NCBI GenBank assembly: GCA_005888525.1
Contig: VBAB01000092.1
Span: 2,086 to 9,914 of the forward strand
From: Alphaproteobacteria bacterium
GTDB taxonomy: Bacteria; Pseudomonadota; Alphaproteobacteria; Rhizobiales; Hyphomicrobiaceae
DNA: 7,829 nt
Direction: 5' to 3'
The position numbers and the translations under genes were made by a program. The notes under the pieces are model-generated. The model was not told where the DNA came from, searched no databases, and worked only from the letters and a program-made list of their open reading frames with translations. This document shows positions 1-6,156 of this stretch, piece after piece (position 1 is the first letter of the stretch; each line of letters opens with the position of its first letter).

Positions 1-414
1 ATGCTGTCCTCCGCTCTAGAGCAGGATCGCTTCAGATGGAACACCTGCCCTGGAATTCACCGGTGCGGCTGAACGATCTCGCTCTCATGCACAGTGGCGC
101 GTGTTGCCAGGCTTGAGTATCCGGCAAAACCCCTTGTGCAGTGCGAAAGATGGTGCCCCGGATATTCGCTGGGGCGCTGAGGTTCTTTGTTGCGGTGCAT
201 GACTGTCTTGCTGGCGCAGAGCTGAAAGTCTCTGCAGTGCAATGACTACACCTCGAGGTGGCGACCTCCGAGACGCGCAAGCCCGCGCCGTAGGCTACGC
301 AATCGGGATAGCTTTTGGCCAGCTGTCACGTCCTGCTGGAGTTCGTAGCGTGCGGCGCGCATTTTCGCGCAAGCGGTGCCGGCGATCATCGGCTGCAAAA
401 TGATGCGCGGGCGC
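1..414. other. Left-edge stretch with no convincing gene
   Basis: I find no coding region here that I would defend. Short open frames exist on both strands, but they have no recognisable domain, no good ribosome binding site and a composition like random GC-rich frames. The stretch lies downstream of the minus-strand LysR gene and so includes its 3' flank. It contains a degenerate inverted repeat at 18-85 (annotated separately) and a small 5-bp hairpin at 255-268 (GAGGT, loop GGCG, ACCTC). That hairpin has no T-tract and is not a convincing terminator. The gene further left, if any, is outside the window. Confidence 0.6.
18..85. repeat. Degenerate palindromic intergenic repeat (Rhizobiales-like)
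   Basis: The left arm at 18-35 (AGAGCAGGATCGCTTCAG) is nearly the reverse complement of the right arm at 69-85 (CTGAACGATCTCGCTCT), with one single-base gap and two mismatches. The 33 bases between them include the palindrome CACCGGTG (58-65). A perfect 10-bp palindrome, GCTCTAGAGC (13-22), overlaps the left end. Transcribed, the arms would form a long imperfect hairpin. The opening TCTAGAGCAGGAT resembles families of dispersed intergenic palindromic repeats that I associate with Rhizobiales genomes. That identification rests on memory of the motif, while the inverted repeat itself is visible directly. The mismatches suggest an old, decaying copy. Confidence 0.5.
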
Positions 415-1377
415 TCAGCTGCGCTTGCTCCGTGAAGGATGGCCACCATCTCTCGGGCGACGCCTGGCCGGGGTGCGCGTGGACTCGACTTGTCCGTCAA
501 CTTTCAATTCGAGTATCGCCTTGCGCACGATTTCGAGCGCCGGCTCGTTGGGCTTGTTGCGATGCTCGATCAGCGCAAGTGTGCACGGCACTGGCGGCCG
601 CAGTGGACGCACGATCAGATCGACCTCTCCCTGGCCAACCGCCACGTCGGGTACGATCGACATCCCGAGTTTGGATTTTACGGCCATCTTGAGCGCTTCG
701 ACCGTGCCGAGATGCATTGGCGCACGCGGCAGCGGTAGCTCGCGGGAAAGCCAATGCATGATCAACGCATATACCGCGCCACGCGTGTGCTCGATGACCA
801 ACGGCTGGTGCGCCACATAGGTGGGTGTGACTTCGTCGGGAAGCTGTCGAGCGTCCGCAGAGAATATCGCCACCAGTTTTTGCAGACGCAGCGGCGTGAC
901 GCGCAATTGCTTGTTTGCAACCGGCAGCGTCACAAGGGCCAGATCGACCTTGTTCTGGAGAACGTGCTCAACGCTATCGCGCGTCGGCATGTTCGTGACG
1001 TGCAGATCGATGCGGGGATGACGAGCGCGCAGTTGCCGCAAGATCGGCGGCAGGTCGTACATCAGCGCGGTGTTCGTGGCGCTGACGTACACGCTGCCGA
1101 TCCAGCCGTCGCGAAACCGTCGCATCGTCGCATCGGCGTCTTGGCATTCGCGAAAGATGCGCTGCGCCGCCACGATCAGTTCCCGTCCGGGCAACGTGGC
1201 ATGGGCTTGCCTGCCCAGCCGCTCGACCAGCTGGACGCCGAAGCGCCGCTCGAGCTCGCGAACCTGCAGGCTCACAGCCGGCTGTGTCAGGTTCAGGCGT
1301 CGCGCCGCGGCCGAGAAGCTGCGTTGTTCGATCACTTCCACAAGGGCCCGCAGCTGGTCCAGATTGAGGCTGCGCAT
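415..1377 (-). CDS. LysR-type transcriptional regulator
   Basis: This is a 320-residue LysR-family DNA-binding regulator acting in the cytoplasm. An N-terminal winged helix-turn-helix occupies about residues 3-62, with the classic pattern SFSAAARRLNLTQPAVS followed by LQVRELERRFGVQLVER. A substrate-binding-like effector domain covers about residues 93-292, with typical features such as a hydrophobic strand near 96-101 (GSVYVSA), DLALVTLP (145-152) and KLGMSIVPD (236-244). The effector cannot be deduced. After the domain ends there is an unusual basic tail (about 297-320, rich in Arg, Lys and Pro), making the protein slightly longer than the usual 300 residues. The ATG at 1377 is preceded by a modest AAGGAA about 10 bases upstream. 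It diverges from the LuxR-type gene, the usual LysR arrangement, so that gene or itself is a plausible target. A T-N11-A box lies 25-39 bp upstream of its start codon. Confidence 0.9.
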   Translation of the reverse strand: MRSLNLDQLRALVEVIEQRSFSAAARRLNLTQPAVSLQVRELERRFGVQLVERLGRQAHATLPGRELIVAAQRIFRECQDADATMRRFRDGWIGSVYVSATNTALMYDLPPILRQLRARHPRIDLHVTNMPTRDSVEHVLQNKVDLALVTLPVANKQLRVTPLRLQKLVAIFSADARQLPDEVTPTYVAHQPLVIEHTRGAVYALIMHWLSRELPLPRAPMHLGTVEALKMAVKSKLGMSIVPDVAVGQGEVDLIVRPLRPPVPCTLALIEHRNKPNEPALEIVRKAILELKVDGQVESTRTPARRRPRDGGHPSRSKRS

Positions 1378-1390
1378 CTCAAAGGTTTCC

Positions 1391-1443
1391 TTATCAACCT
1401 GATTTGTAAATCAAATTTGTCTTATTGCGCAAATTGTTGCAAT
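1391..1443. promoter_or_regulatory. AT-rich LysR-type operator/promoter region
   Basis: In a GC-rich window this segment is strikingly AT-rich, as promoters usually are. It holds ATTTGTAAATCAAAT (1402-1416), an inverted repeat ATTTG-N5-CAAAT that fits the T-N11-A consensus of LysR-type regulators (T1403 to A1415). It also holds the overlapping palindrome CAAATTTG (1412-1419), the 8-bp palindrome TTGCGCAA (1425-1432) and TTGCAA (1437-1442). Several half-sites in tandem are typical of the recognition and activation sites bound by a LysR tetramer. The position just upstream of the lysR start suggests autoregulation, and the divergent LuxR gene could share the region. No sigma-70 hexamer pair is clear enough to name. 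Confidence 0.5.
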
Positions 1444-1610
1444 GAGGAGCGCGCTCGAGGACTGCGGCATTTATGGATGCGCCCGCCACGCCGGCCGGGC
1501 GGCGCCAGTCCTTTGAAGCTTCGACCGAGACGCTCCTCCCCGCTGTCCGGCAAAGAAAGGCGACAATGGCTTCGCCGCGCTCGGGGAAGCCGAAGTGGAG
1601 ATGATCAGTG

Positions 1611-2744
1611 ATGACCGGAGAGCAGCTTTCATCTCTGATCGGCGAGATTTACGATGCAGCGATAGAGCCCGCGCGCTGGCCCGACGTGCTCGCGCAGCTC
1701 GCCTGCTTCGTTGGAGGCTCGGCGGCGGCACTCTACTCCAAGGACGCCGCCACTAAAAGTGGTAATGTCCACTACGATTGCGGTGCAAGCGATCCGCACT
1801 ACAAGCGGCTCTATTTCGAGAAGTACATAAAGATCGACCCTACCACGTCGGGTCATTGTTTCGCCGACATAGACGAGCCCGTCAGCACCGCTGGCATCCT
1901 TCCCTATGACGAGTTTCTCGACTCGCGGTTCTATAGGGAGTGGGTGCGGCCCCAGGAATTGGTGGACAACGTGAGCGTCGCGCTCGACAAGTCGGCCGCG
2001 GGTGCGGCGCTGTTCGCGGTCTTCCGACACCAGCGCCACGGTCTGGCCGACGAGGAGACGCGCCGGCGTATGCAGCTTGTCGCCCCACACGTGCGTCGTG
2101 CGGCCCTCGTCGGTCGGGCAATCGCGTACAAGGGCGCCGAGGCGGCGACGCTTGCCGATACGGTCGACGGTCTCAGGGCGGGGGTGTTCCTCGTCGACGG
2201 ACTCGCCCGGATCGTTCATGCCAACGCCGAGGGGCAGGCGATGCTATCCCAGGGCTCGGTGCTGCGTACGGCCCACGGCAAGCTTCTCGCGGCCGATACG
2301 AAGGCAACGCGCACCCTGCACGATGTCGTTGCGACGGCGGGAGGCGGCGATGACGCCCTCGGCATCAGGGGCATCGCAGTGCCGTTGCCGGCCCGCGATG
2401 GCGAGCGCTACGTCGCACACGTGCTGCCGCTCGCCTCCGCCGCACGTCGCCGCGCAGGGGCCAGCTATGCCGCTGCTGCCGCTGTATTCGTGCAGAAAGC
2501 CGCGCTGGAGACGCGCTCGGCGCCAGAGGTCGTTGCAAGCACGTTCAACCTCACGCCGACCGAGCTGCGTGTCCTGCTCACCATTGTCGAGTTGAGCGGC
2601 GTGGCGGAGACAGCGGATGCACTCGGCATCACCCAGGCGACCGTCAAGACCCACTTGCACCGCCTGTTTCGCAAAACCGCCACAGCTCGCCAGGTCGAGC
2701 TCGTCAAGCTGGTGGCAGGCTTCGCCAACCCCCTCGTTCGCTGA
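1611..2744 (+). CDS. LuxR-type HTH transcriptional regulator
   Basis: This is a cytoplasmic transcription factor of about 377 residues. The C-terminus (about 315-371) is a LuxR/GerE helix-turn-helix: LTPTELRVLL, then ADALGITQATVKTHLHRLFRKT. A PAS-like segment lies before it at about 183-215 (DGLRAGVFLVDGLARIVHAN). The N-terminal 170 residues begin LIGEIYDAAIEPARWPDVL and are shared by a group of alphaproteobacterial regulators I recognise, but their ligand is unknown to me. I see neither the conserved residues of an acyl-homoserine-lactone domain nor a receiver domain, so quorum sensing should not be assumed. A GTG at 1608 lies 7 bases after GGAG (1597-1600). The ATG at 1611 lies 10 bases after it; I chose ATG, but GTG is equally possible. 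It stands alone: 183 bp separate it from DUF1127, and lysR is divergent upstream. Confidence 0.88.
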   Translation: MTGEQLSSLIGEIYDAAIEPARWPDVLAQLACFVGGSAAALYSKDAATKSGNVHYDCGASDPHYKRLYFEKYIKIDPTTSGHCFADIDEPVSTAGILPYDEFLDSRFYREWVRPQELVDNVSVALDKSAAGAALFAVFRHQRHGLADEETRRRMQLVAPHVRRAALVGRAIAYKGAEAATLADTVDGLRAGVFLVDGLARIVHANAEGQAMLSQGSVLRTAHGKLLAADTKATRTLHDVVATAGGGDDALGIRGIAVPLPARDGERYVAHVLPLASAARRRAGASYAAAAAVFVQKAALETRSAPEVVASTFNLTPTELRVLLTIVELSGVAETADALGITQATVKTHLHRLFRKTATARQVELVKLVAGFANPLVR

Positions 2745-2801
2745 TCGGGACTTGCGAACTCGGCATCGTCCGACCCGGGGATCGCGAGGAATCACAATTG
2801 C

Positions 2802-2836
2802 TTGACCGTGGCTCGCGTCAACCGATCGGTTGATGC
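2802..2836 (+). promoter_or_regulatory. 16-bp palindromic operator candidate next to a TTGACC box
   Basis: TCAACCGATCGGTTGA at 2818-2833 is a perfect 16-bp palindrome. Flanking bases extend the symmetry to 22 bp (2815-2836) with only the G2817/T2834 pair imperfect. CTTGACC just upstream (2801-2807) matches a good -35 hexamer. A -10 at the usual spacing would fall inside the palindrome (around 2824-2830, poor match), so a protein bound there would block transcription. The form, two ACCGA/TCGGT half-sites with no spacer, resembles TetR-family operators, though no TetR gene is in view. It lies 95 bp before the DUF1127 start, so it probably controls the DUF1127-hydrolase-GNAT(-metY) run. A terminator stem for the LuxR gene is less likely because no T-tract follows. 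The palindrome is seen directly; its function is inferred. Confidence 0.5.
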
Positions 2837-2927
2837 AACGCCACCTGCTCTTCGCCATTTTTGGGTCAGACGCAGCATTCACCCGCGTTCAAAAAGAGCC
2901 ACACGGCAAATCGTAAAGGAGACGATC

Positions 2928-3176
2928 GTGAGCACGATCTCGAACGCGACCGCGCGCCAGAGCAGCGCCGGCAGCAACATACTTGGCATGCTGGCGGTGG
3001 CGCCTAAGCGCCTCCTGGCCGCCTTCATAACTTGGCGTGCGCGGCAGGCGGCGCTCGCTCACCTGAAGTCGATGAGCGACCGTGAGCTCAAAGACATCGG
3101 GCTCTCGCGCTCGCAAATCGAGTGCGCGGTCATGGGTGAGCGTGCACGCGATCGCGCGTTCAGCCGCTATTACTGA
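2928..3176 (+). CDS. DUF1127 family small basic protein
   Basis: This 82-residue basic protein has a C-terminal DUF1127 (YjiS-like) domain at about residues 28-70, ending in the signature LKSMSDRELKDIGLSRSQIE. The N-terminal 25 residues are Ser/Ala-rich and unconserved. The GTG at 2928 is chosen because a near-perfect Shine-Dalgarno AAAGGAG (2915-2921) lies 6 bases before it; longer in-frame starts upstream lack one and would run through the palindrome. DUF1127 proteins are abundant in alphaproteobacteria, and at least one (CcaF1 of Rhodobacter) is reported as an RNA-binding regulator; others are linked to stress and phosphate or nitrogen responses. The role here is unknown. It is first in a same-strand run with 27 bp to the hydrolase, so co-transcription is likely. 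The arginine-rich helix is compatible with RNA binding, but that is inference. Confidence 0.85.
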   Translation: MSTISNATARQSSAGSNILGMLAVAPKRLLAAFITWRARQAALAHLKSMSDRELKDIGLSRSQIECAVMGERARDRAFSRYY

Positions 3177-3203
3177 GCCATTCAGACAAGCAGGCATAAT
3201 CCA

Positions 3204-4091
3204 ATGAACGTCAATGTAGCCTACCCCACGCGGCCGGCGCGCCGCGGGCGGGTGATAGCCCTGCATTGCTCGGGCGCCGGTGCCGGTCAGTGGACCTACC
3301 TGGCCGAAGCGCTGGGTGGCGGCTATCAGCTGCTGGCCCCCGAGCACTTTGGCAATGAAAGCGCGGGGCCGTGGACGGGCGAGCGCGCATTTACGCTCGC
3401 GGACGAAGCTGCCCGCAGCATCGCGCTCATCGACGAATGCGAAGGCAAGATCCATCTCGTCGGTCACTCCTACGGCGGCGGCGTCGCGCTCAACGTGGCG
3501 TTGGCCCGGCCGGAGCGGATCGCCAGCATGGCGCTCTATGAGCCGTCGGCATTTCACCTGCTGAGGCAGATGGGCGGTGGTGGCGCCGAGGCATTCGCGG
3601 AAATCACCAGCATCGTGCGCCGGACCTGTGAAGGCATCGTCACCGGCGATTATCGCGGGGCCGCCTCGGCTTTCGTCGACTACTGGAACGGGCCTGGCGC
3701 GTGGGATGCGCTGCGGCCGGCGGTGCAGGAGGCGTTGATACGCTGGTCACCCAAAGCCCCGCTCGACTTCCGCGCGCTGATCGAGGAGCCCACGCCGGCG
3801 AGCGCCTATCGCACATTGGACTTCCCGGTGCTGATTCTGCGCGGCGAGCACGCGCCCCCGCCGACCCGTGTGATTGCCGAGAGCCTCTCACGCCTGTTGC
3901 CTGCGAGCCGGCTGTTGACGATCGAGGGAGCCGGTCACATGGGCCCGCTGACGCACGCGCCGGAGGTTTCCGCATTGATCGTGCGGCACATCGTCGACGC
4001 CGCAGCCGATGCGCAGCCGCGGCGCTGGCGCCCTCAGGGCCTGGCCGAGATCCCCGGCGCGGCAGCGCGGCCGGCGGAGGCAGTGTCGTGA
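3204..4091 (+). CDS. Alpha/beta hydrolase
   Basis: A 295-residue cytoplasmic alpha/beta-hydrolase-fold protein with no signal peptide. The oxyanion strand is VIALHCSGAGAGQW (about 17-30). The nucleophile elbow is GHSYGG with Ser89, and the catalytic His is probably His245 in GAGHMGP. The acid is less clear: where many relatives have Asp after strand 7 (G-E-x-D), this protein reads RGEHAPPP, placing Ala217 there. Glu113 (LYEP, after strand 6) or Glu215 could serve instead. Substrate is unknown; an ester, thioester or C-C hydrolase are all possible. It is much shorter than MetX homoserine acetyltransferases and lacks their GGSMGG elbow, so it should not be called MetX despite the metY neighbour. 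The ATG at 3204 has a weak CAGG upstream. The stop codon overlaps the GNAT start (GTGA). The tail after about 268 is Pro/Ala-rich. Confidence 0.85.
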   Translation: MNVNVAYPTRPARRGRVIALHCSGAGAGQWTYLAEALGGGYQLLAPEHFGNESAGPWTGERAFTLADEAARSIALIDECEGKIHLVGHSYGGGVALNVALARPERIASMALYEPSAFHLLRQMGGGGAEAFAEITSIVRRTCEGIVTGDYRGAASAFVDYWNGPGAWDALRPAVQEALIRWSPKAPLDFRALIEEPTPASAYRTLDFPVLILRGEHAPPPTRVIAESLSRLLPASRLLTIEGAGHMGPLTHAPEVSALIVRHIVDAAADAQPRRWRPQGLAEIPGAAARPAEAVS

Positions 4092-4672
4092 CCTACACCA
4101 TCCCCCGCTATCCCGTGCACCTCATCGACGTGGTGGAGGTGGCCGACGGCAGCCGCCTCACCATCCGCCCGACATTGCCGCAGGACGTGGAGCTGCAGCA
4201 GGAATTCTTCCGTGGTCTCTCGGCGGAGGGTCGCTACTGCCGCTTCATGACCCGGCTCAATGAGCTGCCCGAAGCGCTCGTAGAGCGCTTCGCCAGCATC
4301 GACTACCGCAGCCATCTCGCCCTTCTGGCCGAGGTGTTCGAGGACGGGCGCGAGACCATGATCGGCGAGGCCAGATATGTGGTCGACGCGCGCGACCCCG
4401 CCACCTGCGAGTTCGCCATCGCCGTCGCCGACGACTGGCAGGCCCGCGGCGTCGCCCGCACCCTGCTCGACCGGCTGGAGCAACACGCCGCCGCATCGGG
4501 CATCGGCCGCATGGCAGCCGACACGCTCCTCGGCAACAGGGCGATGATCGGGCTGGCGATGCGCGCCGGCTACGCCGTCACCGCAAGTTGCGAGGATGCC
4601 ACCCTTGCGAGACTGGAGAAGAGCCTGTCCCCCTCGGCCCCACCGCTGTCGGTCCGACGGTTGGCCGCCTGA
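4088..4672 (+). CDS. GNAT N-acetyltransferase (Pat-like acetyltransferase domain)
   Basis: A 194-residue GNAT-fold acetyltransferase. The start of the domain is DGSRLTIRPTLPQDVELQQE (about 20-39), followed by FFRGLSAEGRYCRFM. The central strand is CEFAIAVADDWQARGVARTL, whose Q-A-R-G-V-A is the acetyl-CoA pyrophosphate loop (motif A), and NRAMIGLAMRAGY follows as motif B. This pattern, especially LSAEGRYCRF and VADDWQARG, resembles the acetyltransferase domain of Pat-type protein lysine acetyltransferases, which modify acyl-CoA synthetases. Here it stands alone without the ADP-forming synthetase or cyclic-nucleotide domains; the substrate is unknown and a small-molecule target is equally possible. 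The GTG start at 4088 is supported by GGAGG (4076-4080) with 7-base spacing and by the 4-bp GTGA overlap with the hydrolase stop, which indicates translational coupling. The metY start follows 57 bp later. Confidence 0.85.
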   Translation: MTYTIPRYPVHLIDVVEVADGSRLTIRPTLPQDVELQQEFFRGLSAEGRYCRFMTRLNELPEALVERFASIDYRSHLALLAEVFEDGRETMIGEARYVVDARDPATCEFAIAVADDWQARGVARTLLDRLEQHAAASGIGRMAADTLLGNRAMIGLAMRAGYAVTASCEDATLARLEKSLSPSAPPLSVRRLAA

Positions 4673-4717
4673 CGAAGTCAAGTCACGACAATTCATGAGC
4701 AACCCAAGCCAAGCAAA

Positions 4718-4722
4718 AGGAG
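4718..4722 (+). promoter_or_regulatory. Shine-Dalgarno deciding the metY start
   Basis: AGGAG at 4718-4722 is a strong ribosome binding site. Two in-frame ATG codons follow, at 4724 and 4730. The first is only 1 base after the site, too close for efficient initiation, while the second is 7 bases away, the ideal distance. The second is therefore chosen, giving a 439-residue protein. I see nothing like a SAM-II riboswitch in the 51 bp between the GNAT stop and this site. Confidence 0.7.
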
Positions 4723-4729
4723 AATGACG

Positions 4730-6049
4730 ATGACCGTGAAGAGCAAGAACCCCGAGACCATCGTGCTGCATGCCGGCCCCCGCAGCGATCACGCCACGGG
4801 CGCCGTGGCTGTGCCGATCTTCCAGACCACGTCCTACGAGTTCCGCAGCACGGAGCATGCGGCGAACCTGTTCGCGCTCAAGGACTTCGGCAACATCTAT
4901 TCGCGCATCATGAACCCCACGAACGATGCGCTGGAGCAGAAGATTGCCGCCCTCGAAGGCGGCGTGGCGGCGCTGGCCGTCGGCTCCGGGCAGGCGGCCT
5001 CGGCGTTGTCGATTCAAAACCTGTGCCGGCCCGGCGACAACGTGGTGAGCTCCACCGACCTCTACGGCGGCACGTGGAACCTGTTCGCCAACACGCTGCC
5101 CTCCATGGGCATCACCGTGCGCTTCGCCGATCCGGCGGACCCGGAGGCGTTTCGCCGGGCCACCGACGAGCGCACCCGCGCCTACTACGCCGAGACCTTG
5201 CCCAACCCGAAGCTCACCGTATTCCCGATCGGCGAGGTGGCAGCGATCGGGCGCGAGCTCGGTGTGCCGCTGATCATGGACAACACGGCGGCACCGATGA
5301 TCTGCCGGCCGTTCGACCACGGCGCCGCCATCGTGGTGCACTCGACGACCAAGTACATCGGCGGGCACGGTACCTCGATCGGCGGCATTATCGTCGATGG
5401 TGGCAACTTCGACTGGGCCGCGCACCCCCAGCGCTTCCCCACGCTGAACGAGCCCGATCCCAGCTATCACGGTGCGGTGTGGACCGAGGCGGTGAAGCCG
5501 CTGGGGCCCATCGCCTACATCATACGGGCGCGGGTCGTCCTGCTGCGCGACATCGGCTCGGCCATGAGCCCCTTCAACGCCTTCCAGTTCATCCAGGGGC
5601 TGGAGACGCTGCCGCTCAGGATGCGCGAGCACTGCCGCAACGCGAGCGAGGTCGCGCTGTATCTGCAGCGTCATCCCGCAGTCGCGCGCGTCATCTACGC
5701 GGGCATGCACGATGATGCCGAGCAGCGGCGCCGGACCAGCACCTATCTCAGGGGCGGGCACGGTGGTCTCGTGGGCTTCGAGCTCGGGCAGGGCCGCGAG
5801 GCCGGCGCACGATTCATCGATGCGCTCAAGCTCTTCTATCATGTGGCCAACATCGGCGATGTGCGCTCGCTGGCCATCCATCCGGCCACCACCACGCACT
5901 CGCAGCTGAGCCCGGCCGACCAGTTGGCCAGCGGCGTAACGCCCGGCTACGTGCGCCTTTCGGTCGGCATCGAGCACATCGACGACATCCTCGCCGATCT
6001 CGACCAGGCATTGGCGGCGGCAACGCAGCCAATGGCCAAGGCCGCATAG
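4730..6049 (+). CDS. metY: O-acetylhomoserine sulfhydrylase (aminocarboxypropyltransferase), MetY type
   Basis: A 439-residue PLP enzyme of the Cys/Met metabolism family, cytoplasmic and normally tetrameric. It is expected to react O-acetylhomoserine with sulfide to give homocysteine, or with methanethiol to give methionine. Family landmarks, numbered from the ATG at 4730: ETIVLHAG near the N-terminus; the YSR (about 57-59) that binds PLP phosphate from the neighbouring subunit; GSGQAA (85-90); stacking Tyr in DLYGGT; MDNT (Asp184) for the pyridine nitrogen; HSTTKYIGGHGTS with Lys208 as Schiff-base lysine; and the C-terminal YVRLSVGIEHIDDILADL. The IGGHGT after the lysine and the long insertion before VWTEAV are typical of MetY rather than MetB or MetZ. 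Length is normal. It follows the GNAT gene by 57 bp on the same strand. Specificity for acetyl over succinyl homoserine is inferred from the family. Confidence 0.9.
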   Translation: MTVKSKNPETIVLHAGPRSDHATGAVAVPIFQTTSYEFRSTEHAANLFALKDFGNIYSRIMNPTNDALEQKIAALEGGVAALAVGSGQAASALSIQNLCRPGDNVVSSTDLYGGTWNLFANTLPSMGITVRFADPADPEAFRRATDERTRAYYAETLPNPKLTVFPIGEVAAIGRELGVPLIMDNTAAPMICRPFDHGAAIVVHSTTKYIGGHGTSIGGIIVDGGNFDWAAHPQRFPTLNEPDPSYHGAVWTEAVKPLGPIAYIIRARVVLLRDIGSAMSPFNAFQFIQGLETLPLRMREHCRNASEVALYLQRHPAVARVIYAGMHDDAEQRRRTSTYLRGGHGGLVGFELGQGREAGARFIDALKLFYHVANIGDVRSLAIHPATTTHSQLSPADQLASGVTPGYVRLSVGIEHIDDILADLDQALAAATQPMAKAA

Positions 6050-6116
6050 ACGCAAGACAGCGGGACGCGGGTCGCATTAAGGAGCAGCAGCCCGCGGTGC
6101 TGTTGGCAGGGGTAAA

Positions 6117-6156
6117 CGCCGGCGCCCAAGAGAAGGCGACTGCCGAGGCGCCGGCG
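6117..6156 (+). other. Perfect 10-bp inverted repeat downstream of metY
   Basis: CGCCGGCGCC (6117-6126) and GGCGCCGGCG (6147-6156) are exact reverse complements separated by 20 bases, and the loop itself contains a small GGC-GACT-GCC hairpin (6135-6144). The stem is all G-C and would be very stable in RNA. It begins 67 bases after the metY stop. No T-tract follows, so it is not a standard factor-independent terminator; it could protect the 3' end of the metY transcript or help Rho-independent pausing. Chance in such GC-rich DNA remains possible. Confidence 0.45.

Noticed and set aside
754..1611. Plus-strand open frame of 285 codons opposite the LysR gene
   Set aside because: It is antisense to a well-supported LysR gene, has no domain, and runs through the AT-rich regulatory region.
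1629..2219. Minus-strand open frame opposite the LuxR-type gene
   Set aside because: Low-complexity shadow of a gene with clear PAS-like and HTH segments.
2802..2927. Longer start for the DUF1127 protein
   Set aside because: The extra 42 residues have no conservation pattern and no ribosome binding site, whereas GTG 2928 has AAAGGAG at ideal spacing.
3701..4087. Longer N-terminal extension of the GNAT protein
   Set aside because: It would overlap the hydrolase for 390 bp in another frame and is Arg/Ala/Gly-rich; the GTG at 4088 has an ideal ribosome binding site and the domain begins right after it.
3204..4091. Hydrolase as homoserine O-acetyltransferase (MetX) partner of MetY
   Set aside because: MetX shares the fold but is about 370-380 residues with a GGSMGG elbow; this protein has 295 residues and GHSYGG.
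4673..4723. Possible SAM riboswitch before metY
   Set aside because: The gap is only 51 bp and I see none of the conserved pseudoknot segments of SAM-II or other SAM riboswitches.
4034..6055. Minus-strand open frame of 673 codons opposite the GNAT and metY genes
   Set aside because: It mirrors the third-position GC bias of the real plus-strand genes, its translation has no recognisable domain, and the plus-strand proteins carry clear family motifs.
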